64,000 bases of DNA, from positions 1-64,000 of the forward strand of contig JAJZJS010000003.1 of the NCBI GenBank assembly GCA_021810025.1, written 5' to 3'. The notes under the pieces are model-generated. The model searched no databases, was not told where the DNA came from, and was given only the letters and a program-made list of their open reading frames with translations. Below, piece after piece: positions 62,675 to 64,000 of the stretch. The position numbers and the translations under genes were made by a program. This DNA comes from a bacterium (lineage in GTDB: Bacteria; Patescibacteriota; Saccharimonadia; Saccharimonadales; UBA4665). The first letter of the stretch is position 1. Each line of letters opens with the position of its first letter.

Positions 62675-63337
62675 ATGAAGCATAATCAGAATGGATTTAG
62701 TACTTTGTTGTTCTCATTTATTGCAACAATTATCTTGTTAATTGTCGTTATAGTTTTTTCTGTATGGGCATATAGCGGTCGCCAGAAATACAAAAACAAT
62801 GTTACGGACATTGTTAATGCTGCCGTCAATAAAGCCGTGGCAAATCAAAAAAATATCGATAACCAACAATTTCTCGTAGCCGAACAATCTCCATATACCG
62901 CTTATTATGGTCCGCAAAGTTACGGAAGTTTAGTTGTCCAGTATCCAAAAACATGGAGTTCCTACGTCAATACTACGGGCGGAAACTATCCCTTAGATGG
63001 ATATTTCTTTCCCGGGACATTAACATCTGTCAGCGACAATTCTCCGGTCAATTTTGCTCTTAGGATTAGGGTAGATAATGAGCCCTACTCACAAGTTATA
63101 TCGCAGTATTCGAGCCTTCAAAGCTCAGGATTAGTTACTGTAAGTTCATATTCTTTGCCTAAAGTCCCAAGTGTTGTAGGTGTTAAGGTGACGGGACAGA
63201 TGCTGTCTAATGCTCAAAAGAATGCAACCGATATTATCCTACCGCTTCGATCTCAAACGCTTGAAATTTGGACAGAAGGCGGTTCTTACCTGTCTAATTT
63301 CAATACTATTCTTCAGAGCTTAGTATTCTCGCCCTAG
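62675..63337 (+). CDS. Membrane-anchored extracellular protein, unknown
   Basis: 220 residues. QNGFSTLLFSFIATIILLIV near the N-terminus is a membrane helix with a type IV prepilin-like G-F junction, but the usual Glu at +5 is absent. The outside part (about 60-220) is beta-rich: YGSLVVQYPKTWSSYVN and NYPLDGYFFPGT, with DIILPLRSQTLEIWTEG near the end, similar in feel to PsbP-like or lipoprotein domains. Function not recognised. A promoter placing the transcript start at the ATG is directly upstream. Confidence 0.55.
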   Translation: MKHNQNGFSTLLFSFIATIILLIVVIVFSVWAYSGRQKYKNNVTDIVNAAVNKAVANQKNIDNQQFLVAEQSPYTAYYGPQSYGSLVVQYPKTWSSYVNTTGGNYPLDGYFFPGTLTSVSDNSPVNFALRIRVDNEPYSQVISQYSSLQSSGLVTVSSYSLPKVPSVVGVKVTGQMLSNAQKNATDIILPLRSQTLEIWTEGGSYLSNFNTILQSLVFSP

Positions 63338-63394
63338 CTCAACTTATTTGTGTACCAAGTGCTATAATAACTCTAGATATTGAGGGTTATTAAA

Positions 63395-64000
63395 ATGGAT
63401 GTGGAGCAGCGAAAAAGTCAAATAGAAGAGTTAAGCTCAATTTTGAATTTAGCCGATCAGTTGAAACTACCGTTTCTGCAAATACTGAAAGAGACTGAGT
63501 TGGAAGAGTTAGGTCTCAAAGCTAGCTTAAATAATATAAAAACTTCAGCAGAATTTGCCTTGAAGTTGTTAGATAGCTACCTTCTTAGTGCTCGCTTAAG
63601 TAGTCAGGACATTGAACTAATCGAGGAACCATTATCAATTAATTCAATCCTGTATGATTGTGGACACGTCTTAGATCAATTGGCCAAACAGTACGGAGTT
63701 TTAATTGAAATGAATTCTAACTCTAAAAACTTTCCAATTCTCGGCAATAAAACTGGTTTAGAATCGGCTTTAATTAGTCTTGGGTCATCGTTAATTGAAT
63801 CAGTCGGAACAATTCAAGGTTCAGATTTAAAAATATATCTTGTTAGCCATAGAACTCGATATGGCGTTGTAGCTGGTATTTATGCTAAGAACCTTCCTGC
63901 GAGCATAGCTAGCTTAAAACTAGCCCAAAAGATTAAGGGTCTGTCTCAACAGCCATTTCCTAGCCTTATTCCTTCCGCAGGGTCAGGAGTCCTTATTGCT
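63395..64000 (+). CDS. Histidine-kinase-like protein lacking the phospho-His (3' end cut by window)
   Basis: 202 codons run from the ATG at 63395 to the window end without a stop. The layout is that of a kinase core: a dimerisation helix pair (about 10-70) with LADQLKLPFLQI in the place of SHELRTPL, a second helix KLLDSYLLSARL, the linker PLSINSIL, then the start of an ATPase-like domain with NKTGLESALISLGSSLIES in the place of the N box. The His is replaced by Asp and the N-box Asn by Ser, so it is probably a pseudokinase. Promoter TATAAT (63363-63368) and Shine-Dalgarno GAGGG are present. Confidence 0.6.
   Translation, partial: MDVEQRKSQIEELSSILNLADQLKLPFLQILKETELEELGLKASLNNIKTSAEFALKLLDSYLLSARLSSQDIELIEEPLSINSILYDCGHVLDQLAKQYGVLIEMNSNSKNFPILGNKTGLESALISLGSSLIESVGTIQGSDLKIYLVSHRTRYGVVAGIYAKNLPASIASLKLAQKIKGLSQQPFPSLIPSAGSGVLIA

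Overview
The window is a compact, AT-rich bacterial chromosome segment from a member of the Candidate Phyla Radiation (Patescibacteria). A Saccharibacteria-like lineage is my best guess. This is inferred from gene content and small protein sizes (short IF-2, lid-less adenylate kinase, ProRS without an editing domain, a 23S gene full of insertions), not from a phylogeny. TGA is used as a stop and an intact RF2 gene is present, so the UGA=Gly codes of Absconditabacteria and Gracilibacteria do not apply.

Layout. 1-1439: the 3' part of a large repeat-bearing surface protein gene. 1440-6503: a 23S-5S rRNA unit with no 16S or tRNA upstream. It has its own promoter, a flanking processing stem, a hairpin insertion in helix 68 and three group I introns, two of which share an almost identical core. 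6592-8748: a methyltransferase, a KGG-motif stress protein, a HEIGH metallopeptidase and a ROK kinase. 8936-19333: translation genes (rpsA, infB, def, fmt, rpsU, map), priA, adk and ftsA. 19440-24674: ftsZ, then nrdR and nrdJ behind an NrdR-box promoter, then a thioredoxin-fold protein. 24727-27054: rplU, a 401-bp intergenic region with a candidate structured RNA, and parA/parB.

27155-33061 is the most unusual block: a secreted sedolisin (S53) protease ending in a type I dockerin, a convergent membrane-anchored protein carrying a cohesin-like domain, signal peptidase I, a membrane protein and an HtrA protease. I read it as a possible cell-surface cohesin-dockerin protease display system. 33058-51106: prmC-prfA, rpmE, rpsB-tsf-frr, rseP, a CPBP protease, proS, greA, lysS, serS, hpf, secA and several accessory genes. 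51115-56442: prfB, ftsE-ftsX, a coiled-coil CHAP peptidoglycan hydrolase of PcsB type and an S41 protease, which together look like a cell-wall splitting module. 56505-64000: pyrG, a lone receiver protein, rpmA, a Trm11-like methyltransferase, a UPF0104 membrane protein, xseAB, a membrane-anchored protein and a histidine-kinase-like gene cut by the window end.

A recurring feature is a -10 hexamer 6-9 nt upstream of the start codon with no Shine-Dalgarno sequence, at the first gene of many transcription units. Internal genes of operons usually have a Shine-Dalgarno or ATGA overlaps. This suggests widespread leaderless transcription. No CRISPR array, insertion sequence, prophage or tRNA gene was found.
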